Made by a program: the position numbers and the translations under genes. A stretch of 47,918 nt of DNA, from positions 1 through 47,918 of the forward strand of contig NZ_CP077371.1 of the NCBI RefSeq assembly GCF_019048525.1, in the 5' to 3' direction. Numbering within the stretch: position 1 is the first letter of the stretch; each line of letters opens with the position of its first letter. Origin of the DNA: Acinetobacter lwoffii (GTDB lineage: Bacteria; Pseudomonadota; Gammaproteobacteria; Pseudomonadales; Moraxellaceae). Shown in pieces: positions 30,818-39,546 of this stretch. The notes beneath the pieces were generated by a model. The model was not told the origin of the DNA and ran no database searches. It saw only the letters and a list, made by a program, of their open reading frames with translations.

Positions 30818-31070
30818 TGGTGCAACGTAGTGATAGTGAGATCCGAGAGGAAAGAGCTAAACCGTTACAGGGGAATCCCACAAAAGCGGAACGTTGAGAG
30901 TAGTTGTATAGGTCAGTTAAGTTGCATGTTGGGGAAACCCTCGCAGAGATACCGCCATACTTCGACAGGGAGCGTGTGGGGAGAGGTGCAAAACTTTTAG
31001 TCCTTGTCTGCCATGTCAGCAAAAACATGGTGCGGATACGACCCCTTTTAATAACCTCATATTATGTACT
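30818..31070. other. GC-rich intergenic block with palindromes
   Basis: About 250 bp of much higher GC than the flanks, between the RHH gene and the 236-bp repeat. It holds CCATGT / ACATGG (31011-31030) and several purine-rich GGGGA/GAGAGG runs. A 76-codon frame on the minus strand has no ribosome site and unlikely composition. Probably a site (oriT or origin relic) or a structured RNA. Confidence 0.45.
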
Positions 31071-31083
31071 ATGTACTATTTAA

Positions 31084-31319
31084 ATCCCGCTACTAGATCA
31101 AATTGGAGCAGTTTATTTTCTGCGGTCGCCATTTAAAAAGCACAGCTTTTTAAAGCTCACTTGAAAATCAACGGTAATCAGGGAAGGGAAAATTTAACTG
31201 ATTGCGTCAGTTCGCAAAGTAGACACTTTGCTCTGATATATCTGCTATGGATCTGGATTAGATAGGTAATATAGATGACTGGATAAACGCTGCAGCTTGC
31301 AGCTTTTATCCAAGCATCG
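31084..31319. repeat. 236-bp direct repeat, copy 2
   Basis: Same orientation as 852-1087, one mismatch. The two copies flank the transfer block. It is followed at once by a TTAGTCATGACTAA palindrome (31326-31339) and the first gene of the transfer side. Confidence 0.95.
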
Positions 31320-31325
31320 AGGTTT

Positions 31326-31339
31326 TTAGTCATGACTAA
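31326..31339. promoter_or_regulatory. TTAGTCATGACTAA palindrome before the transfer block
   Basis: An exact copy about 120 bp upstream of the first gene of the 31-48-kb block. A fair promoter follows (TTTACC, 18 bp, GATAAT, about 31391-31420), so a KorB-type protein could act on it from a distance. Confidence 0.65.
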
Positions 31340-31456
31340 AGCAGAATTTAGCTAAAATATTTAAAATTTCTTTTAATTATTTAAAAAAACTTTACCAAGA
31401 TTACCTAAATTGATGATAATGCACCTTTGTTATGGGTGCTTTAAAAGGTTTTATGG

Positions 31457-31735
31457 ATGACTGATTTTATAAATATTGATCCTGATTTTTCTATTTCAGA
31501 GGTGGTGCTAGAGGAATCTAATAAACAAGGATTTATTAAAGAGTTAATTATTAATGAATTTGAGGGTGGATTTTTTATCACAGCAAAACTGGCATGGTCA
31601 GGCCAAAAGGTTTGGACTTTAACAACAAGACGAGAAAAAGATAAAGCTAGGATCTTTAAGGATCTGACTAGGCTTAATGATTTCTTGAAAGAAAAAATTT
31701 ATACAGAAGAAGTAAAAATAATAAGAATCAAGTAA
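31457..31735 (+). CDS. Small soluble protein, unknown
   Basis: A 92-residue protein. The N-terminal half is acidic. The C-terminal half (AKLAWSGQKVWTLTTRREKDKARIF) is a compact alpha/beta stretch with WSG and TTRRE motifs of a type seen in small plasmid proteins near replication or topoisomerase genes; I cannot name the family. First gene of the transfer side, before a small membrane protein and TopB. Confidence 0.55.
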   Translation: MTDFINIDPDFSISEVVLEESNKQGFIKELIINEFEGGFFITAKLAWSGQKVWTLTTRREKDKARIFKDLTRLNDFLKEKIYTEEVKIIRIK

Positions 31736-31811
31736 AAAAATACAAAAGCCCTTTCCAATATGGTATATTTTGGATTGTATTCTTTAAAGCTCTAAGACGG
31801 GATTTAAGAAA

Positions 31812-32015
31812 ATGGCTATAAGTTTAAATAAATATGGAAATTTTTTAAAATTTTTTCTAGTTATTTCATGTGTTTATCTTGTGTGCTTCATGCCACAAGA
31901 TGCACCGCTTTTAGAAATCCTTGTAGATTTCACTAAATTTCAAGTAGTTGCTTTCTTATATTCATCTTTTCTTTGTGGGCTTTCGAGTTTCCTAAATTTC
32001 ACAATTTGGAAATAA
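31812..32015 (+). CDS. Small two-span membrane protein
   Basis: A 67-residue protein with hydrophobic spans at about residues 12-28 and 41-63 and a short loop between. AAGAAA precedes the ATG. It ends 3 bases before the topoisomerase start, so they are cotranscribed. Function unknown. Confidence 0.5.
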   Translation: MAISLNKYGNFLKFFLVISCVYLVCFMPQDAPLLEILVDFTKFQVVAFLYSSFLCGLSSFLNFTIWK

Positions 32016-32018
32016 CCC

Positions 32019-34271
32019 ATGAATCTTGTAATCGTTGAATCTCCTAACAAATGTTCAAAAATTGGAAGTTTTTTAGGATCTGATTTTAAAGTTGTGGCCA
32101 GTGTTGGCCATGTTCGGGATCTACCAAGAAAAGGCTTAGGTATTGATATAGCCAATGATTTTGCAATGGAATATTCATTTATTCCTGATGCCAAAGTTAA
32201 TGACAGAACTTTTGACGGTGGCGAAAAACGTATTGAAAAAATAAAAGCCTTTTTGAATAAAGCAGACAAGATTTATTTAGCTACCGATCCAGACAGGGAA
32301 GGTGAAGCTATTTCATGGCATTTAAAAGAATGTTTAGGTCTGGAAGATGGTCAATTTGAACGAATAGAATTTAATGAAATTTCAGAAAAAGCTATTAAAG
32401 AAGCCATTAATAATGGGCGTGGTTTAGATTATCAGCTTGTATATGCTCAAGAAGCACGTAGGGCTTTAGATCGTCTGGTGGGCTATCTAGTTTCCCCTAT
32501 TGCATCTAATCTTATGGGTCAGCCTTCATCTGCGGGGCGGGTACAATCTCCTGCTGTTTTAATCGTTGTCCTTAGAGAAATCGAAATCCAGAAATTCAAA
32601 GTTACTAACCACTTTGGCGTTAATTTGAGTTTTGATAAAGAGCCTAAAAAATGGATCTCGCAATGGGTTACAACGGAATTTGTAACTGAGGATCAGCCTT
32701 ATGTTTTAGATCGTTCCTTAGCTGAAGAAGTTGCAAAAACTAAGAAAGTTAAAGTTTTAAACTGCAATGAAAAAACAGAGTATTCAAATGCTCCTTCTCC
32801 TTTCTCTACAGCCCTACTTTTACAAGCTGCTAGTGTAGCGTTAGGCTTTAGCCCTCAACAAACAACCAAAGCAGCACAGGCATTATTTGAACAAGGGGCA
32901 ATTACTTACATTCGGACTGACGGCCTAAACATAGCTGATGAAAGTGTAGAAGAAATCTTTGCTTATGCTAATGAACATCAATTTTCTTTACCTGAAAAGC
33001 CTAATAAGTTTAAGGAAAAAGATGGGGCGCAAAACGCCCATGAAGCAATCCGACCTGTTCACATAACTGATAAAGATCTAGGAAAGTCACCAGAACAAAA
33101 AGCTTTATATCAATTGATTTGGGAACGTACTATTTCAAGTCAATTGGCCAAAGCTGAATATAAAGCCGTTACTTTGGAATTACTGTCTGAAGATGGAAAA
33201 TATAAGTTCCATGCTAAAAGCCGTGAGCTAATAAAAAAAGGGTGGATGGTTTTTGGTAAAGACTGCCTGAATGAAGATGAAAACGAGCCTTCAGGCGTGG
33301 TGCCGGTCTTAGAAGTTGGTTCTGTTGTTGATGTTGAAAGCGGTGAAGTTATTGCAAAACAAACTAAGCCACCAAAACGCTATACAGAAGCTTCACTAAT
33401 TAAAAAATTGGAAAGCTGCGGGATTGGTCGCCCTTCTACTTATTCATCAATTATGGCCAATATTCTGAATAAGGGCTTTCTGGAGGTAGAAAAGAAAGTC
33501 TTAAAACCAACTAAATTAGGGAATGATCTAATTGGTAGTCTGTTAAAAGCTAAGTTTAGCTTTCTGGATCTGCACTATTCAAAAGAGATGGAGTTGCAGC
33601 TAGATAAAATTGCATCTGGTGAAACTTCATATAATTCGGTTGTTTCTGCCTTATACACTCAACTTGCTCAAGAGCTAAGTACAGCTTCAAAACTGACAGC
33701 TATAAACGCAATACCTTGTCCAAAGTGTAAAAGCCAGTTAAAAAAATTTAAGAATACTAAAACCAATCAATTTTTTTGGATTTGTAGTAATGAGGACTGT
33801 AAGCACTCGATGAATGACGACAAGGGTAAACCAGTCGAAAAAGTTATTCATTCATGCCCTAAATGTAAAACAGGTCGCTTAAATAAATTCCAAAATTCGC
33901 AAACTAAAGAATTTTTTTGGATCTGCAATGATCAGGAATGTAAGCACTCGATGGATGACAAGAAAGGTCTGCCAGTAGAGAAAATCAAATATCCTTGCCC
34001 TAAATGCTCAACGCCATTATTCAGATCCAAAAAAGAAGGTAAAGATCCGATCTGGTTCTGTCCTAATCGGGAAACAGATTGCAAAGTCTTTTTGCCTGAA
34101 GTTAATAAAAAGCCACTTCTTGAAGTCTATTCATGTCCTCAATGTGCCAGTGATTTAAGACGGATCAATGGGGCAAATGGCTATTTTTGGGGGTGTACCA
34201 ACTATAAAAATGGGTGCTCCGCTACTTATCCAGATCAAAAAGGTAAGCCAAAATTTGAGGTGAAAAAGTAA
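32019..34271 (+). CDS. topB: Type IA DNA topoisomerase (TopB/TraE-like)
   Basis: A 750-residue enzyme. The N-terminal Toprim domain shows VIVESPNKCSKIG and ATDPDREGEAISWHL with the DxDxE-type acid cluster. The catalytic Tyr is Y297 in GAITYIRTDG. The HEAIRP motif and the GIGRPSTYSSI stretch are intact. The C-terminus carries four tetracysteine zinc ribbons (CPKCKSQL, CPKCKTGR, CPKCSTPL, CPQCASDL) to bind single-stranded DNA. Plasmid enzymes of this kind (TraE of RP4) decatenate or relax DNA during transfer and replication. Its stop overlaps the virB1 start (TAATG). Confidence 0.95.
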   Translation: MNLVIVESPNKCSKIGSFLGSDFKVVASVGHVRDLPRKGLGIDIANDFAMEYSFIPDAKVNDRTFDGGEKRIEKIKAFLNKADKIYLATDPDREGEAISWHLKECLGLEDGQFERIEFNEISEKAIKEAINNGRGLDYQLVYAQEARRALDRLVGYLVSPIASNLMGQPSSAGRVQSPAVLIVVLREIEIQKFKVTNHFGVNLSFDKEPKKWISQWVTTEFVTEDQPYVLDRSLAEEVAKTKKVKVLNCNEKTEYSNAPSPFSTALLLQAASVALGFSPQQTTKAAQALFEQGAITYIRTDGLNIADESVEEIFAYANEHQFSLPEKPNKFKEKDGAQNAHEAIRPVHITDKDLGKSPEQKALYQLIWERTISSQLAKAEYKAVTLELLSEDGKYKFHAKSRELIKKGWMVFGKDCLNEDENEPSGVVPVLEVGSVVDVESGEVIAKQTKPPKRYTEASLIKKLESCGIGRPSTYSSIMANILNKGFLEVEKKVLKPTKLGNDLIGSLLKAKFSFLDLHYSKEMELQLDKIASGETSYNSVVSALYTQLAQELSTASKLTAINAIPCPKCKSQLKKFKNTKTNQFFWICSNEDCKHSMNDDKGKPVEKVIHSCPKCKTGRLNKFQNSQTKEFFWICNDQECKHSMDDKKGLPVEKIKYPCPKCSTPLFRSKKEGKDPIWFCPNRETDCKVFLPEVNKKPLLEVYSCPQCASDLRRINGANGYFWGCTNYKNGCSATYPDQKGKPKFEVKK

Positions 34272-34948
34272 TGATTGATTTCGTAGTTTTGGCACAACAA
34301 TGTGCGCCACAAGTTGATGTAAATATTGCGTCTGCAATTGTTAAATCTGAATCCTCATTTAATCCTTTTGCGATAGGGGTTAATCGTGCCGCAGGTCTTA
34401 AAAAACAGCCGACTAGCTATGAAGAAGCTGTATCTGTGGCCAAAAGATTAATTAGCCAGGGACGAAATATTGATGTTGGTTTTGCTCAAATTAATAGTGC
34501 TAATTTCAAAAGATTAAATCTTAGTGTCGAGCAAGTTTTTGATCCCTGCACTAATCTAAGCGCAATGCAATTTATCTTTAATGACTGCCGAAATAGGGCA
34601 AAAGGCAAAGATATTTATAAAGCTATGTCTTGCTATAACACTGGCAACCATTCATCAGGATTTAGAAATGGGTATGTAGCGAAAGTATCAAGAAATTTGA
34701 ATTATTTTGCTAATGGTTCACTCAATACCATGCCTGTAAAATTCAATCCTCCCTCACCTCCTATGAATAGCTCAGAACAGCTTGCATATTTTGCTACTAA
34801 TGCAGATATGCCTAACTCCAATGGATATACCGAAAATACAGAACTTCAAAGCCTTCCAGTAGTGGAGAAACGGCCTTCATTTTTCTTAACTAACGGCACA
34901 AATATTAAAGAAAAAGAAAAAAGTTTAAAATCTTCTATGATCTTTTAA
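34271..34948 (+). CDS. virB1: VirB1-type lytic transglycosylase
   Basis: A 225-residue protein with an SLT domain in residues 1-150: the catalytic Glu in SAIVKSESSFNPFAIG, then VGFAQINSANFKRLNL and YNTGN. It locally opens peptidoglycan for the T4SS. There is no signal peptide, so export is by an unclear route, as in several VirB1/TrbN homologues. The C-terminal 75 residues are polar and low-complexity. Starts by overlap with topB. Confidence 0.9.
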   Translation: MIDFVVLAQQCAPQVDVNIASAIVKSESSFNPFAIGVNRAAGLKKQPTSYEEAVSVAKRLISQGRNIDVGFAQINSANFKRLNLSVEQVFDPCTNLSAMQFIFNDCRNRAKGKDIYKAMSCYNTGNHSSGFRNGYVAKVSRNLNYFANGSLNTMPVKFNPPSPPMNSSEQLAYFATNADMPNSNGYTENTELQSLPVVEKRPSFFLTNGTNIKEKEKSLKSSMIF

Positions 34949-34994
34949 AATATTTTCAAAAAGTTTAAAACTTAGTGTAATATATTAAATATAC

Positions 34995-35043
34995 AGTACC
35001 AATGAACAATATTTGATTTTCCAAAAATATTGTTCTTGGTACT
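34995..35043. repeat. Long inverted repeat before virB2
   Basis: Arms 34995-35014 (AGTACCAATGAACA...) and 35025-35043 pair over 19 positions with one bulged T; the loop is 10 bases. No T-run follows. It could be an operator, an mRNA processing or stability hairpin that raises pilin output, or a weak terminator of the upstream message. Confidence 0.75.
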
Positions 35044-35082
35044 TAATGCGCTAGGTCTTAATTGCTTCACTTGGAGAAAATA

Positions 35083-35388
35083 ATGAAAGCAAATCAAACG
35101 CAAATAACAACGACTAAAACGACTGGTATCAAAGCAAGCGTATTGATGTTGTTCATGACGTTAATCTCAAGCCCTGCTTTTGCTCAAATCTCAAAAGTTA
35201 ATACGGTTATGGCTAATGTTCAGTCAGTCTTAGCGGGTGTGGCTGTAACTGTATTTACCATCACTATCATGTGGGCTGGCTTTAAATTGGCTTGGCAACA
35301 AGCGAAGTGGTCAGACATTTCTAACATCGTTATCGGGGGGATTTTGGTAGGTGGTGCTGCGGGTATCGCTGCTTGGCTGATTAACTAA
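35083..35388 (+). CDS. virB2: VirB2 major pilin
   Basis: A 101-residue protein: signal peptide of about 35-40 residues ending SPAFA, then two hydrophobic helices separated by a short loop (QQAKWSDIS), typical of VirB2. It polymerises into the conjugative pilus. I chose ATG 35083 (GGAGA 8 bases before) instead of the TTG at 35062. A strong hairpin lies 40-90 bp upstream. Stop overlaps virB3 (TAATG). Confidence 0.92.
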   Translation: MKANQTQITTTKTTGIKASVLMLFMTLISSPAFAQISKVNTVMANVQSVLAGVAVTVFTITIMWAGFKLAWQQAKWSDISNIVIGGILVGGAAGIAAWLIN

Positions 35389-35714
35389 TGTCGAATTTTT
35401 CTGATCCAATTTTCAGGGGTTGCACTCGTCCTGCCATGCTTTTTGGCGTTCCAATGTTGCCTTTTTTGTTGGTGACGGGGGTAGCAATTCTTTTAGCGGG
35501 TTGGTCTTTTTATCTACTTAGTGCCTATGTGACTTTATTTATAGCAGCTATTTATGTGCCTATTTACTTCTGGATGCGGGCAATAACAAAAGTAGATGAC
35601 CAACGATTAAAGCAAGTATTGATGCGGTGGCGCATAAGAGGGAAACAGATCCAGAACCATCAAAAATGGGGAGCAATCTCATTTTCGCCACTTAAATTAA
35701 AGAAAAGGAAATAA
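35388..35714 (+). CDS. virB3: VirB3 inner-membrane protein
   Basis: A 108-residue protein with DPIFRGCTRPAMLFGVP at the N-terminus, the hallmark of VirB3. It has two adjacent spans (about 22-40, 43-62) and a basic C-terminal tail. It works with VirB4 in the inner-membrane complex. Seven bases separate it from virB4. Confidence 0.93.
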   Translation: MSNFSDPIFRGCTRPAMLFGVPMLPFLLVTGVAILLAGWSFYLLSAYVTLFIAAIYVPIYFWMRAITKVDDQRLKQVLMRWRIRGKQIQNHQKWGAISFSPLKLKKRK

Positions 35715-35721
35715 CAATATC

Positions 35722-38184
35722 ATGCGTTCAAAACAGCAAGTTAAAGATAGCGCAAATGCTGAAGTCGCAATTTCAGACTATCTGCCGTTTGGTAATCATG
35801 TTTCCAACAATGTTATTAAGCTTAAAAATGGTGAATACATTGCTACATGGAAATTAGAAGGCATTTCGTTTGAAACAGTTGAAGCCGATATTATTAGAAT
35901 CCGTAAAGAAGGATTAAATAATTTTTATCGTGCTTTAGGTGGCGGTCACTTTGCTGTTTGGACGCATAAGATTCGTAGGGGAGTTAATGAACGTCTAAAT
36001 GGCGTTTATGAAAATGATTTTATTGCTGATTTTAATGAAAGATATTATCAGCAGTTTCAGGGTGAAAAGAATAAACAGATGGCTACTGAATTGTATTTAA
36101 CAATTCTTTATCGTCCTGAAATTTCCAGATTAACAAAGATTTTTAAGAGTAAAGCTAGTCGTGATCCAGTAGCCCTGAAAAAGCAGATTAAGCGGGATCT
36201 CGATATTTTGGATGATGTAGCCAAACAGGTTGAAGCAAGTCTATATCACTACAATCCAGAACGTCTGGCGACCTATACCAAGAAAGGTTTTGTCTACTCC
36301 GAAATGTGTAATCTGCTTGGTTTCTTAACTAATGGAGTTTGGGAAGAAATCCCTTTAAGACAAGCTAATCTTGATCAATATATTCCAAGTAGTCGCTTGT
36401 TCTTTGGTGACAAAAACGGCTATTTACAGATCAAACATCCTGAAGCTCAAAAATATGTAGGCTTTCTGGATATTCAAGAATTTCCACGTTTATCAGAATC
36501 AGGAATGTGCAATTCCATCCTGTATGGAAACTATGAATACATTGAAACTCAAAGTTTCACGGTTTATGGCAAGCGTGATGCTGTAGATAAATTAAAAACA
36601 ATTAAAGGACAGCTAAATTCTGTAGAGGACGTTTCAGATCAAGAGATTCGTGATATTGATCTGGCTATGAGTGAAGCTAATAGCGGGAATTTCCAGTTAG
36701 GCGAATATCACTATACGCTTGCGATTTTTGGTGATTCACCAAATCAAGTTGCTCTGAATGTTTCGAGTGCCAGAACTGCTTTATCAGATGAAGCAGGATT
36801 CAAAATGGCTGTAATTGATACTGTTCCTGAATGTGCATGGTTCTCGCAATTAGCGGGTAACTTTAATATGCGTCCAAGAGAAGCATATCTCACAAGCCTA
36901 AATTTTTCTGCTTTAAGCCCTTTCCATAACTTCGCAAGAGGTAAACGTGACGGCAATCCTTGGGGTGAAGCACTAGCTTTATTTAAAACTCCAAGTGGCC
37001 AACCATTTTACTTTAATCATCATGTTAGCCCAGATAAGCAAGATTCTACAGATGACAAGATGCCAGGTAATACGTGTGTCATTGGAACAACTGGTGTGGG
37101 TAAAACAACCCTAGTCATGGCCATGATGATGTTTGCTTGTAAGTATAAAAATCTGAAGGGTGTTTTCTTTGATAAAGATAGGGGCGCAGAAATTGGGATT
37201 AGACGGATTGGGGGTCAATACTATGCCTTAGAGCGTGGTGTACCAACTGGCTTTAATCCGTTGCAGCTACCACCGACTGAAACAAATATTCAGTTTGTAG
37301 AAAAGCTTGTAAAAATTCTGGTAGGTGGTGTTCGTAATGCTGCCGAAGATCTGGAAATCAGTCAGGCTGTTCGTACCATTATGCGTGATGATATGCCGTT
37401 AGAACTCCGCAGACTTTCAGCTTTATATATGAATCTGAAAGTAAATGGCGGGGGGGATTCGCTTCAGGATCGTTTAGCTAAATGGTGTAACACTGCTGAT
37501 CATGACGGAAATTTATCTTGGGTCTTTGATAATCCATACGATACTCAAGACTTTTCTAAAGCAAAAATGCCAATCTTTGGTTATGACTACACGGAATTTT
37601 TAGATGATCCAGAAGTCCGTACACCAATCATGGCTTATCTATTACACATCACAGATTCATTGATTGATGGTAGTCCGTTTATTTATTGGATGGACGAGTT
37701 TTGGAAGCCATTAACAGATGAATATTTCAAAGATTTTGCCAAAGATAAGCAGAAAACTATTCGTAAATTGAATGGTCTAGGTGTCTTTATGACGCAATCC
37801 CCAAGTGACGTTTTAGATTCTGACATTGGTAAAACAATGGTTGAACAAAGCGTTACTCAAATCTTTTTACCTAATCCTCGTGCTGATTACGATGACTATG
37901 TAAACGGCTTTAAGATCACTCCGCAAGAATTTGAAATTATTAGAGAGCTAGAAGAAAACTCACGCATGTTCTTAGTTAAGCAGGGTAGCCGTTCCGCACT
38001 CTGCAAAATGGATCTAGGCGAAATGCGTGACGTTTTACAGATTATTTCAGGCTCTAAGGACAATGTAGAACTTCTCGAAAATCTCATGAATGAAGTTGGT
38101 GAAGATCCTAACGATTGGGGCGAACTTTTCTTACAACGGATCGCAGAACGTAAAAAATTAATTTCAGAAAAAGGAGTTGCTTAG
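35722..38184 (+). CDS. virB4: VirB4 ATPase
   Basis: An 820-residue AAA+-like ATPase of the CagE/TrbE/VirB family. Walker A is GTTGVGKTT (about 455-463) and Walker B sits at FIYWMDEFWKPL. The family motifs after it (FMTQSPSDVLDSDIGK, then FLPNPRADYDDY) are clear, and the N-terminal domain is complete. It powers pilus assembly and substrate transport at the inner membrane. Its stop lies within a TTAGTCATGACTAA palindrome (38181-38194) that also contains the next start codon. Confidence 0.96.
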   Translation: MRSKQQVKDSANAEVAISDYLPFGNHVSNNVIKLKNGEYIATWKLEGISFETVEADIIRIRKEGLNNFYRALGGGHFAVWTHKIRRGVNERLNGVYENDFIADFNERYYQQFQGEKNKQMATELYLTILYRPEISRLTKIFKSKASRDPVALKKQIKRDLDILDDVAKQVEASLYHYNPERLATYTKKGFVYSEMCNLLGFLTNGVWEEIPLRQANLDQYIPSSRLFFGDKNGYLQIKHPEAQKYVGFLDIQEFPRLSESGMCNSILYGNYEYIETQSFTVYGKRDAVDKLKTIKGQLNSVEDVSDQEIRDIDLAMSEANSGNFQLGEYHYTLAIFGDSPNQVALNVSSARTALSDEAGFKMAVIDTVPECAWFSQLAGNFNMRPREAYLTSLNFSALSPFHNFARGKRDGNPWGEALALFKTPSGQPFYFNHHVSPDKQDSTDDKMPGNTCVIGTTGVGKTTLVMAMMMFACKYKNLKGVFFDKDRGAEIGIRRIGGQYYALERGVPTGFNPLQLPPTETNIQFVEKLVKILVGGVRNAAEDLEISQAVRTIMRDDMPLELRRLSALYMNLKVNGGGDSLQDRLAKWCNTADHDGNLSWVFDNPYDTQDFSKAKMPIFGYDYTEFLDDPEVRTPIMAYLLHITDSLIDGSPFIYWMDEFWKPLTDEYFKDFAKDKQKTIRKLNGLGVFMTQSPSDVLDSDIGKTMVEQSVTQIFLPNPRADYDDYVNGFKITPQEFEIIRELEENSRMFLVKQGSRSALCKMDLGEMRDVLQIISGSKDNVELLENLMNEVGEDPNDWGELFLQRIAERKKLISEKGVA

Positions 38185-38194
38185 TCATGACTAA
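38181..38194. promoter_or_regulatory. TTAGTCATGACTAA spanning a stop and a start codon
   Basis: An exact palindrome. Its TAG is the virB4 stop and its ATG starts the next gene. A bound KorB-like protein here would sit deep inside the transfer operon. Confidence 0.65.
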
Positions 38195-38486
38195 GTTTTT
38201 AGCACTATCAAGTTTGTTGGTTATTTCTACTTTAACAACTGCATGTTCTGATGATAAGGAACAGGTTAAGCAGTTAAAAGAAGAAGTGAAGGCTGCACAA
38301 CAATTAAAACCTCAAGATTTAACTGCTGAACAGCAAGAGGAACTGAAGCAGCGCAAGGCTAGAGCATCCCAAAAGGGTAATATTCTTGATGAATATGATC
38401 CTTCTGCACCTCAAAAATCAGTAAAACCAGAAACTAAAAAAGGATCGGGAAATATCCTCGATGGATATAACCCAGATTCAAAATAA
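38187..38486 (+). CDS. T4SS lipoprotein with GNILD motifs (VirB7-like position)
   Basis: A 99-residue protein with a lipobox (STLTTAC, C20), so probably outer-membrane anchored. A charged helix (about 22-60) is followed by two copies of a GNILDxY motif: QKGNILDEY (62-70) and GSGNILDGY (86-94). The same motif ends VirB5 (222-230). VirB7-type lipoproteins stabilise VirB9, and EexN-type ones act in exclusion. The repeated motif argues for a docking function with VirB5 or a shared partner. Confidence 0.72.
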   Translation: MTKFLALSSLLVISTLTTACSDDKEQVKQLKEEVKAAQQLKPQDLTAEQQEELKQRKARASQKGNILDEYDPSAPQKSVKPETKKGSGNILDGYNPDSK

Positions 38487-38509
38487 TTAAGGATTCATAG
38501 GGGATTGCA

Positions 38510-39535
38510 ATGGCAATTATTACTACATTAGAAACAAAAATTGATTCTCTATTAGCAAGTTACGTGACAGGTGTTAGTAGTAATATCGCTTCTGCAATTG
38601 TTCCTATAGCTTTGACTGCTGCAACAATTTATATCCTGATCATTGGCTACAATATTGCGACTGGTGCACAAGAAGATTCCATTTATACCGCTTTATGGAA
38701 GTTTTTTAAGATCGCTTTTGTGGGTGGGATTGCTTTAAGTGCAGGGGTTTATCAGTCCTTTGTTGTTGAAGCCATTAACGGACTAGCCATAGGTTTAATT
38801 CAAATTGTTAGTCCAGGTGGTGAATCTTCGTTAGGTGCTTTACTGGATCAAGTGAGCGTTCCGTGGGGTGAATTAATCCAAAAATTAGGTGAGGAAGCTG
38901 AATCAGCTTCTGGCGTTTTCCCTGATATTGGCTTGTATTTATCTGCTGCAGTTGTTGCTGTCGCTCAATTCCTATTGTTCTTCATTGGTACTGGCCTATA
39001 TTTACTGGCAAAAATCAGTCTGCAACTTTGTTTAGGCGTTGGTCCCATATTCATTCTGTGTGCAATGTTCCCTGCTACACAAAAATATTTTGAAAGTTGG
39101 CTTTCTCAAACATTGAGCTATGTTTTCACCATAGGCTTTATCACAGCAATTATCAGTATGCTCTTTGCTTTCGTTTCAGGCATGTGTACGCAAATCACTA
39201 ATAACTTTGATGCGGGCGACATTCTTACTTCTGTAGTTTCCCTCTGTATTGTTGCGGGAACTATTGTAGTGATCATGTGGAACATTCCAACGATGGCTTC
39301 AGCCATAACAGGTGGGGCGGGTGTTCAAGGTGTCGGTCGTGCTGTAGCTCAAGCAATTACTAAAGGTCGTGGCGGTAATAATTCAAAATCTGATAGTGCT
39401 TCAGCTACTCCTACCACTGGGGGAAGTGTTCAAGGGAATTCTAGCAGCTCTAATAATTCCAATAGCTCGAATACAGGAGGATCTAAGCCGTTATATCAAC
39501 GACACACACTCTCTAACCTCAAAAGAAACAAATAG
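38510..39535 (+). CDS. virB6: VirB6 polytopic membrane protein
   Basis: A 341-residue protein with a short soluble N-terminus and six to eight membrane spans (about 24-45, 63-80, 145-170, 175-195, 205-225, 240-258), as in VirB6/TrbL. The low-complexity Ser/Asn/Gly tail (about 285-325) is cytoplasmic or periplasmic and poorly conserved. It forms part of the inner-membrane translocation channel. Lies between the lipoprotein and virB5. Confidence 0.9.
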   Translation: MAIITTLETKIDSLLASYVTGVSSNIASAIVPIALTAATIYILIIGYNIATGAQEDSIYTALWKFFKIAFVGGIALSAGVYQSFVVEAINGLAIGLIQIVSPGGESSLGALLDQVSVPWGELIQKLGEEAESASGVFPDIGLYLSAAVVAVAQFLLFFIGTGLYLLAKISLQLCLGVGPIFILCAMFPATQKYFESWLSQTLSYVFTIGFITAIISMLFAFVSGMCTQITNNFDAGDILTSVVSLCIVAGTIVVIMWNIPTMASAITGGAGVQGVGRAVAQAITKGRGGNNSKSDSASATPTTGGSVQGNSSSSNNSNSSNTGGSKPLYQRHTLSNLKRNK

Positions 39536-39546
39536 GAATTTTTCTA

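Noticed and set aside
30798..31028. 76-codon minus-strand open frame
   Set aside because: No ribosome site, unlikely composition, and it overlaps the RHH gene start; the GC-rich block explains its openness.
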